A stretch of 19,163 bases of DNA. Source: CBFFRJ01 sp965644225 (lineage in GTDB: Bacteria; Pseudomonadota; Gammaproteobacteria; Enterobacterales; Enterobacteriaceae). Position numbers and translations under genes: made by a program. The notes under the pieces are model-generated. The model had not been told where the DNA came from. It ran no database searches and was given only the letters and a program-made list of their open reading frames with translations. Where the stretch lies: the NCBI RefSeq assembly GCF_965644225.1, contig NZ_CBFFRJ010000097.1, forward strand, positions 1 through 19,163, read 5' to 3'. Positions 1 to 6,417 of the stretch are shown one piece after another. Every line of letters starts with the position of its first letter. Within the stretch, counting starts at the first letter, position 1.

Positions 1-80
1 GATTCGACACCCATATCAAAACCGGTAACTCTCAACCTTTCAAGGTCAAGTGTCAGATCAAGTCGCGACTAATACAAGTA

Positions 81-101
81 AAAGCCGATTTTAGAATCGG
101 C
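81..101 (-). terminator. Rho-independent terminator after the 280-aa membrane-protein gene
   Basis: GCCGATT (84-90) and AATCGGC (95-101) form a perfect 7-bp stem with a TTAG loop. Read on the minus strand, the stem is followed by TTTTA. It lies about 20 bases past the stop codon of the minus-strand gene at 123-965. The plus strand has no T-tract after the stem, so the terminator probably works in one direction only. Confidence 0.6.
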
Positions 102-122
102 ATTGTCAATGCTATAAATGAT

Positions 123-965
123 TTATTTTGATTGCGTTTTTTTATTTTTAATTATTACTAATGATTCGTTCGGGATGACTAGTGTTGTGTGTTTATCATT
201 TTGAGGTGAAATGACGGTTGATTTTCCTGGGCCAGTAAATACTGCATTAAAGTTTGTGTATTTTAAATATTCATCACCAAAATCACTATGTGACCCATTA
301 AACCCATACTCTTTTGCGTATGCAATGTAAGGTTTCTTTAAGTGGATAGTAATATGTTCTTGTCTGATATTTAATAATCTCATTGTTCCATTCATTAAGC
401 TTGTGTTTGCGCCACTTAACAATAGAGGAAGGATGAATAGCGTCATTAGGCTGATTGATTTTTGTCTTTCCGAACTAAATATATCATTAAGACCATTCCA
501 TCCTAGTGCACAAAAAAGAGTTGTTGATAGTAATGAAATAATTCCTTTTAGATCAAATTTCGATATTTGATCTACTGACATGAGTAAAATCCATATTGTA
601 CCAATAGTTCCTAGTAGCCACATGACTGGCTCTGTTTTTACCTTGAAGTCTAAGGCGTCATTTAAGATGTTTTTAACTCCAAACTTACCTTCTATGAAAT
701 TTAGTAAATTATTTAGTGGTTTCCAAATTAGTCGGTTCGTTACAGTTAGACCAGCGCAAGTCATGACACCAATGAAAATGATATACAGCATGCCAAATGT
801 TGCGGCTATGCTTATTAAATATAAACCATCTCCAATGCTTATGTCGTATGCGAAGTAGCCTATTGTATGAAAATACATCATTAAAATAATCCCACCTACA
901 AGTATGCTAAGTGGGGCTAATGATTTGATCATTTTATTCGATTTATCTATAAGGGTTACAATCAT
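123..965 (-). CDS. Multi-pass membrane protein of unknown function (AT-rich cargo gene)
   Basis: The 280-aa product has about five hydrophobic segments (about residues 15-40, 47-73, 114-134, 141-163 and 170-190). They are followed by a soluble tail of about 90 residues rich in polar and charged residues. I do not recognise the family. The start is supported by AAGGAG about 8 bases upstream of the ATG at 965, and a TATAAT box lies about 55 bases further upstream. The gene is clearly richer in A and T than the plus-strand genes that follow. It is transcribed away from them and has its own terminator, so it looks like a self-contained cargo gene acquired separately. Membrane topology is inferred from hydrophobicity only. 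Confidence 0.75.
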   Translation of the reverse strand: MIVTLIDKSNKMIKSLAPLSILVGGIILMMYFHTIGYFAYDISIGDGLYLISIAATFGMLYIIFIGVMTCAGLTVTNRLIWKPLNNLLNFIEGKFGVKNILNDALDFKVKTEPVMWLLGTIGTIWILLMSVDQISKFDLKGIISLLSTTLFCALGWNGLNDIFSSERQKSISLMTLFILPLLLSGANTSLMNGTMRLLNIRQEHITIHLKKPYIAYAKEYGFNGSHSDFGDEYLKYTNFNAVFTGPGKSTVISPQNDKHTTLVIPNESLVIIKNKKTQSK

Positions 966-1017
966 TCTAAACTCCTTTTTAATACCAGTGATAATAGCGA
1001 ATCATGTTGTTCGCAGA

Positions 1018-1046
1018 ATTATATAGTATTTAGATTTAAGCATCAG
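1018..1046 (-). promoter_or_regulatory. Possible promoter of the 280-aa membrane-protein gene
   Basis: The top-strand sequence ATTATA at 1018-1023 reads TATAAT on the minus strand, a perfect -10 box. Seventeen bases upstream (1041-1046) the minus strand reads CTGATG, a poor -35 match (3 of 6). The surrounding DNA is AT-rich, so a chance match is possible. Confidence 0.35.
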
Positions 1047-1176
1047 GTTGGAGTATTACTATACGAAAAATAGGTATTGCTGGTCTCGAATGTCTGAAGT
1101 AGGATAGGGTTGTAACTTGTTGTCTTTCTGACAACTGCCAATGCCCTGGTGATTTGAGAAGGGCGCCTTCGGGTAA

Positions 1177-1362
1177 TCACAATGCCAATGCCATCATAAC
1201 CTGAGAGATGGCGCTCTTGAGCGGTTTAAGTCTGTTAACCTTTGCGAACAGATGCCTGGCTTTAACAGGTAAAGGTCTCTTCAACGCCGCTGCATCCGCA
1301 GCTTCAGTTTTCGATTCATCAACGTAATCCACTTTTACAGGATTTTTCTTCTGCACGGGCAT
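1177..1362 (-). CDS. Doubtful small ORF, 61 aa, rich in Lys and Ala
   Basis: An ATG at 1362 opens a 61-codon frame with a basic, Ala/Lys-rich product of no recognisable family. AGG lies about 7 bases upstream, a weak ribosome binding site. The region has no competing ORF, which is the main argument in favour. The end of the frame runs into a strong inverted repeat at 1149-1180, and the frame overlaps what should be the leader of the plus-strand run. It may equally be non-coding. Confidence 0.28.
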   Translation of the reverse strand: MPVQKKNPVKVDYVDESKTEAADAAALKRPLPVKARHLFAKVNRLKPLKSAISQVMMALAL

Positions 1363-1382
1363 TCTTGCCTATACCACTTAAC

Positions 1383-1437
1383 CCCTAGGGACTACGTCCC
1401 TTGAGGGCTGGTTCCACTACTTTCGATGGAGCCTCCT
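1383..1437 (+). promoter_or_regulatory. Structured leader before the first gene of the plus-strand run
   Basis: AGGGAC (1387-1392), loop TAC and GTCCCT (1396-1401) form a perfect 6-bp hairpin, with further C/G pairing possible outside it (1383-1385 with 1405-1407). The SD GGAG (1428-1431) lies 6 bases before the ATG at 1438. This gap has the same general plan (hairpin, then SD) as the gaps before the later genes of the run. Confidence 0.5.
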
Positions 1438-1800
1438 ATGTCTGTATTCGACATTACTGTTACGCATATTTTGGAGAAAACTCATTCAGCAACTGAATTC
1501 ATTTTCATGGTTTCTGAAGTTGAAGGGATCCTGCAGACTGCCACCGCATTGACCACTTCAGGTGTACCTGATTCTTTCAACGAGGACGGTTGGCCAGATC
1601 GCGATTTTCATGCGATTTCCCTGGCTGAAAGTTTCGGTGAAGCTCTGGAGCGTCAGCTTATCCCCGCACCCTTACTTTGTTATGTTGAGGATGTAATCAA
1701 ACAGGGAATTCGCTATGACGCTGAGAGTGGTTCGAATGCGTGGAACTATGGTTTCCGTTTAGGAACTCAACGTGTACGTGAAGAATTCTACGAAGATTAA
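1438..1800 (+). CDS. Hypothetical protein, 120 aa, first of the plus-strand run
   Basis: The product is acidic and mostly soluble, with no signal peptide or membrane segment. I do not recognise a family. The start at 1438 is chosen over an in-frame ATG at 1426 because GGAG lies 6 bases upstream of 1438. It is followed after about 95 bases by another small gene on the same strand, and the run goes on through DUF3085, ArdC and DUF1281 genes. By position it may be an accessory protein of the ICE, but nothing in the sequence shows a function. Confidence 0.75.
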   Translation: MSVFDITVTHILEKTHSATEFIFMVSEVEGILQTATALTTSGVPDSFNEDGWPDRDFHAISLAESFGEALERQLIPAPLLCYVEDVIKQGIRYDAESGSNAWNYGFRLGTQRVREEFYED

Positions 1801-1823
1801 TTTTACATGTAGCTCTTTCTGAC

Positions 1824-1896
1824 TTTACCAACCCATGCGGGGAAACCCCCCGCATCGCGGTAAAGGTTTCTCCGCCTTTATTGATGGAGAAACACA
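1824..1896 (+). promoter_or_regulatory. Double-hairpin leader with the ribosome binding site in a stem
   Basis: The first hairpin has ATGCGGGG (1835-1842), a 5-base loop and CCCCGCAT (1848-1855). It is nested in outer arms TTTACC (1824-1829) and GGTAAA (1859-1864). The second hairpin pairs GTTTCTCC (1866-1873) perfectly with GGAGAAAC (1886-1893), which contains the SD GGAG of the gene starting at 1897. If it folds in the mRNA, the ribosome binding site is hidden. No T-tract follows the first hairpin, so it is not a plain terminator. Confidence 0.6.
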
Positions 1897-2202
1897 ATGA
1901 GTCTGATGCTCATCCTGATAACCAGAGCGGCATCCGTTCTGAAACAGTTTTCTAAGGCACGTCAACAGCCTTCAGGCGTCTGGATTGTCAACAGGTCGAA
2001 GCACAGCAGCTTCCGACCAGAGGTCATCCAGGAGGAGGAGGGTTTTACCGCCGTCATTGCACGTCGCACGGGTTACAGTTCTCTTGACTGGACCTATCAA
2101 CGATGTGCCACTGCAGGCTGGTACCCGTCTTACCGTCAGGCAATGAGAGCCGGCCGTCTAATGGCCCAACAATTTGCTGACTTACGCTACCGTTTCGACT
2201 AA
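1897..2202 (+). CDS. Hypothetical protein, 101 aa
   Basis: This is a basic, soluble protein with many Arg residues and an aromatic-rich middle; no family is recognised. The start is set by GGAG 7 bases upstream of the ATG. That GGAG is one arm of a perfect 8-bp hairpin, so translation may depend on the mRNA opening up. The N-terminus (about residues 1-12) is hydrophobic but too short for a clear membrane segment. It is the second gene of the plus-strand run and about 80 bases separate it from the DUF3085 gene. Confidence 0.72.
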   Translation: MSLMLILITRAASVLKQFSKARQQPSGVWIVNRSKHSSFRPEVIQEEEGFTAVIARRTGYSSLDWTYQRCATAGWYPSYRQAMRAGRLMAQQFADLRYRFD

Positions 2203-2224
2203 TTCATTCCTGATTTTTTTACCC

Positions 2225-2284
2225 ACTTCCCTGGGGAGGCTTCCCTCCAGGGGAGTACTCCTCCTTAAAATTTGAGGAGTCTAT
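2225..2284 (+). promoter_or_regulatory. Double-hairpin leader sequestering the SD of the DUF3085 gene
   Basis: The first stem pairs CCCTG (2229-2233) with CAGGG (2248-2252) and GAGG (2236-2239) with CCTC (2244-2247), with a 2-base bulge. The second pairs ACTCCTC (2257-2263) perfectly with GAGGAGT (2274-2280). The latter holds the strong SD GAGGAG, 5 bases before the ATG at 2285. The plan matches the leader at 1824-1896 although the sequences differ. Confidence 0.6.
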
Positions 2285-2908
2285 ATGATTCGCTTTACGT
2301 CAACTGAACTTCGTCCTCTGCTATCACAACGTGGCGGTATGCAAAGGCCACTGTTGCTTGAGAAAAACCACGGTATATATCTCACGGTGATGGATGACAA
2401 AAATCCCGGAGAATGGCTCAAAGCATGGGCGGAAGGTTGTGATCCCTCCAAAGATGAAAACTGGTCAGAAAATGCTGATTTGTTAATCCCTGAGAAGGAA
2501 TACTCCTTCAAGACCTTCATGGAACAAAGCAAATTCGACGCGGTACTGAACGAACAGCACGATCTTTTTATGATGCCGTCGAATGGCCCGGTGGGTACAG
2601 GTATGACAATTCGTAAAGAGACCCGTCCGCCTGAAAAGGCGTATGTTCTTGTTGATGAGTACCGCAATAATATCTGCTGGCTCTATGATCAGTCTCTCCG
2701 ACATTTGCCCGCCTGTGTGAATAACGCTGAACGTCTTAGCTGGCGCTCACAGGCATTGTACGTACTTGACAGGGTTATACGTCTGGACTGCAAACGGGCA
2801 AAACAGGCTGACCGCGAGATGTTTGCGAATGCTGTTCGCAGCGTTCGCGATAGTGTCAGTGAGGTTATGTCTGATGGTTCATTACGTTACTCCGGTAACC
2901 GCTGTTGA
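2285..2908 (+). CDS. DUF3085 domain-containing protein
   Basis: The N-terminus (residues 1-40) with its LRPLL segment, followed by a GIYL segment, fits the DUF3085 family found on conjugative plasmids, ICEs and some phages. Its biochemical role is not known. The 207-aa product is soluble. The last 70 residues are rich in Arg and Lys and may form helices. A very strong SD (GAGGAG, 5 bases before the ATG) fixes the start, but it lies in a perfect 7-bp stem. The family call rests on memory of the consensus and is less certain for the C-terminal half. Confidence 0.72.
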   Translation: MIRFTSTELRPLLSQRGGMQRPLLLEKNHGIYLTVMDDKNPGEWLKAWAEGCDPSKDENWSENADLLIPEKEYSFKTFMEQSKFDAVLNEQHDLFMMPSNGPVGTGMTIRKETRPPEKAYVLVDEYRNNICWLYDQSLRHLPACVNNAERLSWRSQALYVLDRVIRLDCKRAKQADREMFANAVRSVRDSVSEVMSDGSLRYSGNRC

Positions 2909-2937
2909 TGATCCGGCACGCTGTTTAACAAATTCAC

Positions 2938-3020
2938 TGCAGCTCGCCGCTGCAATTTTCCGGCAGGGACTTTCCCTGACCGGGAGGTCTCTGCTCTGCT
3001 GATTTATTGAAGGGTAGCAG
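2938..3020 (+). promoter_or_regulatory. Structured leader before the 150-aa gene
   Basis: TGCAGC (2938-2943) pairs with GCTGCA (2949-2954). CCGGCAGGG (2960-2968) pairs with CCCTG-A-CCGG (2974-2983) with one bulged A. CTGCT (2996-3000) pairs with AGCAG (3016-3020), placing the SD AAGGG in the loop, just before the ATG at 3022. Three hairpins fall within about 110 bases and no ORF covers them. Confidence 0.5.
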
Positions 3021-3021
3021 T

Positions 3022-3474
3022 ATGGGACTTGAAGTATTTCTTCTCAAAGAGTCAAAAGCACTGGCTTTGCCGGTGAACCATTCACCTGACTCTCAGGTCT
3101 GGATGCCAGCAGGGAAATGGCTGTGTTGTTCTGAAAAATGGCGTCAGTCCGGGGGCATTTGTGGGTTGGCCGCCCGGATAGACTGCCAGGCTACGGGGCA
3201 ACATTTTCATCCACCGGTGCCCGAGCATCTGGTTTTCTTCGGGGACAATACTGAACTCTTTAACTGGGTACACCAGAACGTTCAGGCTTTTAACTACAGG
3301 GGAAGCGCGAAAGTGCGTCTTTTGCGAAAACACCTTGCATACATGATTCAGACATTACCCGACGTCACCCTGGTTGATAACTGGGGACCGGCACTCCTTA
3401 ACGCATTTGATTTTGAGCATGACGAACTTTATTTCGTGGCCCTGGGCTTTCCAGCGAACGGCATAAAACGTTAA
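3022..3474 (+). CDS. Hypothetical protein, 150 aa
   Basis: This is a soluble protein with several Trp, Cys and His residues and no recognised domain. The ATG at 3022 is preferred over a TTG at 3007 because AAGGG lies about 7 bases upstream of the ATG. It sits between the DUF3085 and ArdC genes, in the same direction, separated by structured gaps of 113 and 74 bases. Proteins of this size and style are common in plasmid antirestriction regions, but no function can be read from the sequence. Confidence 0.75.
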   Translation: MGLEVFLLKESKALALPVNHSPDSQVWMPAGKWLCCSEKWRQSGGICGLAARIDCQATGQHFHPPVPEHLVFFGDNTELFNWVHQNVQAFNYRGSAKVRLLRKHLAYMIQTLPDVTLVDNWGPALLNAFDFEHDELYFVALGFPANGIKR

Positions 3475-3490
3475 CTCACCCATTTCACTT

Positions 3491-3548
3491 CCGATGGTGC
3501 ATCTCTCCGCCATCGGCAGGGATGCGCCCGTTCATCAGGTACATCTCT
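3491..3548 (+). promoter_or_regulatory. Hairpin leader before the ArdC-like gene
   Basis: CCGATGG (3491-3497) and CCATCGG (3510-3516) form a perfect 7-bp stem with a 12-base loop. A modest SD (AGGT, 3537-3540) lies 8 bases before the ATG at 3549. There is no T-tract, so the hairpin is not a simple intrinsic terminator. Confidence 0.45.
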
Positions 3549-4532
3549 ATGAAAAATAACGTGCGCCGCCACAAGGCGCCGGCAATTAAACAGAATGACC
3601 TTTATCAGCAGGTCACAGATAAAATCATCGCGGCCCTTGAAAAGGGAACGCCTCCGTGGCGCAGGCCATGGCGTTCTGCACAGCATGTTCATGGCAATGC
3701 GCTACCTGTTAACGCCACCACCGGTCGCCACTACAGCGGTGTGAATATCCCGCTGCTCTGGATGTCAGCAGAGGAGAGAGGGTTTACTTCTGATCGCTGG
3801 CTGACATATCAGCAGGCAAAAGCGGTGGGTGGTCAGATTCGCAGGGGAGAAACCTGCACACTGGCCATCATCTTTAAACCGTTTGAAAAACAGGCGTCGG
3901 ATCTGAATGACAATCTGTTGTTTGATGCAGAGGGAAAGCCGGTGATGGAATCGCTGGCGATGCTCAAACCCTTGCAACTTTTCAATGTGGCACAGTGTGA
4001 TGGCCTGTCTGAGGCCGTCACCGGCACGGGACAGGAGACAAATAATGGACCTGTTTTGTCGCTCTCCGAAGACCAGCTCGGAAAGGTTTTGACGATCCTC
4101 AATGCCACCGGTGTGGTCTGTTCGTCGTACCGGCAGAACAGGGCCTACTATCAACCGTCAACTGACAGGATAGTGATGCCCAGTACTCCTCAGTTTGAGA
4201 CTGAAAGTGATTACTGGTCCACGTTACTTCATGAGCTCGTGCATGCCAGTGGCCACAGCAAACGACTGAACCGTGAGGGGATAACGTCTTCTTCACGTAA
4301 GTTTGGTGATCCGGTCTATGCGTTTGAAGAGCTCATCGCGGAAACCGGCAGCGCTTTTCTCTGTGCTGAGCTCGGTATTCTGGGTGAGGTACAACACGAA
4401 AGTTATCTTGCCGGCTGGCTGAAGACGCTGCGGGAAGACAAACGTGCCATTTTCCGGGTCTGCCGGTTTGCCCGGGAAGCATCGGAATATCTACTGAGCC
4501 CGCTGCATCAACGTGCAGAACAGGCGGCTTAA
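3549..4532 (+). CDS. ArdC-like antirestriction protein with zincin-like metallopeptidase domain
   Basis: The product is 327 aa. Residues about 17-110 match the N-terminal ArdC/DUF1738 domain, including the motif NDLYQQVTDKIIAALEKG and the PPWRRPW segment; in this family that domain binds single-stranded DNA. Residues 228-232 (HELVH) are an HExxH zinc site, followed by GHSKRL. A downstream helix with ELIAE (261-265) can give the acidic third ligand. ArdC proteins protect incoming plasmid DNA from host restriction during conjugation. The start at 3549 follows the family's usual N-terminus; an in-frame ATG at 3522 has no good SD. The gene looks intact, with the full zinc motif. Confidence 0.9.
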   Translation: MKNNVRRHKAPAIKQNDLYQQVTDKIIAALEKGTPPWRRPWRSAQHVHGNALPVNATTGRHYSGVNIPLLWMSAEERGFTSDRWLTYQQAKAVGGQIRRGETCTLAIIFKPFEKQASDLNDNLLFDAEGKPVMESLAMLKPLQLFNVAQCDGLSEAVTGTGQETNNGPVLSLSEDQLGKVLTILNATGVVCSSYRQNRAYYQPSTDRIVMPSTPQFETESDYWSTLLHELVHASGHSKRLNREGITSSSRKFGDPVYAFEELIAETGSAFLCAELGILGEVQHESYLAGWLKTLREDKRAIFRVCRFAREASEYLLSPLHQRAEQAA

Positions 4533-4541
4533 TCTGAACTA

Positions 4542-4623
4542 ACGGCTCCGGCCGTCAATCCCCCTGAGGGCATCTTCCTCAGGGAGATGCCCTCTTTTAT
4601 TTTCATAAATTGAGGAAATTTAC
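4542..4623 (+). promoter_or_regulatory. Attenuator-like leader: mutually exclusive hairpins before the DUF1281 gene
   Basis: CCCTGAGG (4562-4569) pairs perfectly with CCTCAGGG (4577-4584). Overlapping it, GAGGGCATCT (4566-4575) pairs perfectly with AGATGCCCTC (4585-4594) and is followed by TTTTATTTT (4595-4603), a textbook intrinsic terminator. The two structures share bases, so only one can form at a time. Upstream lies a small hairpin ACGGC/GCCGT (4542-4546 and 4551-4555). Downstream TAAATT/AATTTA (4606-4611 and 4617-4622) puts the SD GAGGA in a loop just before the ATG. Confidence 0.72.
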
Positions 4624-5553
4624 ATGTTTTCATGGTGCAACAATCGTCTTGAAATTACCGCGTCATCTGCCCGCATTGAGGACGTCCAGTCCTGGATTAA
4701 CGGTACAGAAACGCCGCGTTACCGCCACGCTGTCCAGCAGGCAATAAAGCTCTTTCTGGCAGGCTGCAGCGGAATACTGAAACCCGTCAAAGCAACGGAA
4801 TTTAAGCCGTATCCGTTGCTGACATCGAATGGCACGGGGGCATCAACCTCGACCAACCAGGCCTTCCAGCACTTCGTTGAGATGCTGGAGAGCAATGTGT
4901 GGCTGGATAAGGCTACCCTTACACGTCTTGAACGTATTTACCTGCAGTCAGGGATAGGCGCGCTGAAGTGGGAAAACATCTCTTACAGTGCCAAGCAGCA
5001 AATGACAAACCTGATAGCGTTGCACTACGCCGACTGGTTTGGGGTTGCAGGCGACAACGGTATGTTCGATCCGCAGGAGCGCTGGGAGTATCTCAGTATC
5101 CTGCCGGAATCCACCTGCCCCTGTGACATGCTGATCGTGATGGCATCGCGTCTAATGACTGAGCTGAACGGCACTGGTGGTTTATTCCGCGGGGTACCGA
5201 CGACAACTGAGTTGTACACGCAACTGTTCGGCACGGAGTTTCCGGCCGGACATCAGGTGCGCTGGACCCGGGAAAGCCTCAACACCCTGGTTCTGACGTT
5301 CACATCCCCCTGGTACCCGCCGTCAGGTGAGGTGATGGGGGAGCTGTCCGGGCTATTCGATGCCGAAATTCGGCATTCGTGGCATTCTCCGGAGGCGAAG
5401 CTCGCCGGTTACAACTGCTTTGACAGGGGAGACCATGTTGACAGCGGTACAGGCCCGGAAGAGCCACAGCCAGAAGGTGCCCGAATGTACCTGGTGACGC
5501 CTGAACCGGCACCGGTATCCACGCCGGTGACATATGGCAGTCTGAGAGCCTGA
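4624..5553 (+). CDS. DUF1281 (YubB ferredoxin-like domain) protein
   Basis: The 309-aa product matches the YubB/DUF1281 family seen on F-like plasmids and ICEs. The N-terminal segment with WCNNRLEI, the IKLFLAGCSGILKPV stretch (about 41-55), a CDMLIVM stretch and the NGTGGL segment are all typical. The fold is described as ferredoxin-like although no iron-sulfur cluster is implied, and the role is unknown. It is commonly encoded near antirestriction genes. The C-terminal 40 residues are Pro- and Glu-rich and probably disordered. Expression is probably gated by the terminator in its leader. The gene is intact. Confidence 0.88.
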   Translation: MFSWCNNRLEITASSARIEDVQSWINGTETPRYRHAVQQAIKLFLAGCSGILKPVKATEFKPYPLLTSNGTGASTSTNQAFQHFVEMLESNVWLDKATLTRLERIYLQSGIGALKWENISYSAKQQMTNLIALHYADWFGVAGDNGMFDPQERWEYLSILPESTCPCDMLIVMASRLMTELNGTGGLFRGVPTTTELYTQLFGTEFPAGHQVRWTRESLNTLVLTFTSPWYPPSGEVMGELSGLFDAEIRHSWHSPEAKLAGYNCFDRGDHVDSGTGPEEPQPEGARMYLVTPEPAPVSTPVTYGSLRA

Positions 5554-5566
5554 TTTTCACCATACC

Positions 5567-5624
5567 GGCCACAACGTAAGTTGTGGCCTTTTTTGCCTTC
5601 AGGGGAAACACCGTTTCCCCTTTT
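5567..5624 (+). terminator. Two intrinsic terminators in tandem between the DUF1281 and methyltransferase-like genes
   Basis: GGCCACAAC (5567-5575), loop GTAA and GTTGTGGCC (5580-5588) form a perfect 9-bp stem followed by six T (5589-5594). About 12 bases on, AGGGGAAA (5601-5608), a 5-base loop and TTTCCCCT (5614-5621) form a perfect 8-bp stem ending in a T-run. This should end most transcription before the next gene, unless readthrough or anti-termination occurs. Confidence 0.82.
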
Positions 5625-5641
5625 CATGGGCTGCGTGTTTC

Positions 5642-5659
5642 CTCCGACCGGAGACATGC
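5642..5659 (+). promoter_or_regulatory. Ribosome binding site in a short hairpin before the methyltransferase-like gene
   Basis: The SD GGAG (5650-5653) can pair with CTCC (5642-5645) across a 4-base loop. The SD lies 6 bases before the ATG at 5660. A nearer ATG at 5656 is out of frame and too close to the SD, so 5660 is chosen. Confidence 0.4.
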
Positions 5660-6352
5660 ATGAACACCGTTACCAACCACGAAAAAGCCTTTATTTCACT
5701 CTTTAATCAGACGGCGCGCTACCACCATCGATACCAGGTATTTGAAGACTTCATCAGCTGCAGCGTCATTGCGCTGCAGAATGGTCTCCAGTTCTGCGAG
5801 AAGCGGGAAGAGAAGTACATGCGCATCGTCAGTCGGTATGAGAAAGGTGATATGCAACGTATGGCACAACTGCTGGCCCACGTTGTAAACGGACTGGAAT
5901 ATTCGCCCGGGGACTTCCTGGGCAGTATCTTCATGCAGCTCGATTTGGGGGATAAATACCGCGGCCAGTTTTTTACGCCGTGGAGTGTGGGCCTGATGAT
6001 GGCCAGACTTCAGCTCGGTGTGGTGGAAGAGCAGTTCAGGGATAAACCCTTTATTACGTTATCAGAACCGGCCTGCGGCGCCGGCTGTATGGCCCTGGCA
6101 TTTGCCTGGGTGTTACGCGAGGCGGGTTATTCGCCGCATCGGTACCTGTGGGTGTCGGCCACGGACATTGATCCGCTGGCAGCCGGCATGGCGTATATAC
6201 AACTTTCGTTAATCGGTGTCCCCGGAGAAGTGGTTATTGGTAATTCTCTGAGTGGCGAACGCCGGCGTGTGCTTTATACACCGGTTCATCTTCTGGAGAA
6301 CTGGACATATCGTCTTCAGCAACGAATGGATGAAGCAATGGCAATCGAGTAA
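5660..6352 (+). CDS. N6-adenine methyltransferase-like protein lacking a visible NPPY catalytic motif
   Basis: The 230-aa product has the front half of an HsdM/N6_Mtase-type enzyme: GQFFTP (102-107), the S-adenosylmethionine-binding motif SEPACGAG (135-142) and an acidic motif SATDIDP (166-172). After the GNSL segment (194-197) there is no NPPY/NPPW motif, which normally carries out transfer to adenine, and the protein ends about 30 residues later. Short methyltransferase-like proteins of this type occur on enterobacterial plasmids near antirestriction genes, so the short form may be normal for its family. It may bind DNA or the cofactor without methylating. The preceding tandem terminators suggest separate or conditional transcription. 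Confidence 0.8.
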   Translation: MNTVTNHEKAFISLFNQTARYHHRYQVFEDFISCSVIALQNGLQFCEKREEKYMRIVSRYEKGDMQRMAQLLAHVVNGLEYSPGDFLGSIFMQLDLGDKYRGQFFTPWSVGLMMARLQLGVVEEQFRDKPFITLSEPACGAGCMALAFAWVLREAGYSPHRYLWVSATDIDPLAAGMAYIQLSLIGVPGEVVIGNSLSGERRRVLYTPVHLLENWTYRLQQRMDEAMAIE

Positions 6353-6362
6353 TAACAAACAG

Positions 6363-6392
6363 AAAGGCCACGTTCACGTGGCCTTTACTTTT
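6363..6392. terminator. Bidirectional intrinsic terminator between convergent genes
   Basis: AAAGGCCACG (6363-6372), loop TTCA and CGTGGCCTTT (6377-6386) form a perfect 10-bp stem. T-rich sequence follows on both strands (TTTACTTTTG on plus, TTTCTGTTTG on minus). It separates the plus-strand methyltransferase-like gene from the minus-strand membrane-protein gene. Confidence 0.85.
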
Positions 6393-6417
6393 GAGTTCTT
6401 AAAGAGGCTCATAATTA

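Larger units (their letters stand above)
966..1382. other. Gap of about 400 bases between divergent units, with hairpins and one doubtful small ORF
   Basis: No clear gene is seen here. The stretch holds the promoter region of the minus-strand gene, a perfect hairpin GTTGTC/GACAAC (1119-1124 and 1130-1135), and a nested hairpin with outer arms GTGATT/AATCAC (1149-1154 and 1175-1180) and inner arms GAAGG/CCTTC (1158-1162 and 1166-1170). The promoter of the plus-strand gene run from 1438 should lie here, but I cannot point to convincing -35 and -10 boxes. Confidence 0.5.

Noticed and set aside
3..131. Stop-free plus-strand frame entering from the left edge (FDTHIKTGNSQPFKV...)
   Set aside because: It could be the tail of a gene, but it runs through the terminator hairpin at 84-101 and into the end of the minus-strand gene. 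Another frame also stays open to position 72, so no call is made without upstream sequence.
580..858. Plus-strand ORF of 92 codons opposite the membrane-protein gene
   Set aside because: Antisense shadow of the AT-rich minus-strand gene; no ribosome binding site and a low-complexity, Met/Ser/Pro-rich product.
1801..1864. Hairpin at 1835-1855 as a simple rho-independent terminator
   Set aside because: No T-run follows the stem on the plus strand, so it is listed as a structured leader instead.
3765..4154. Minus-strand ORFs opposite the ArdC-like gene
   Set aside because: They are shadows of a clearly conserved gene on the plus strand and show no domain of their own.
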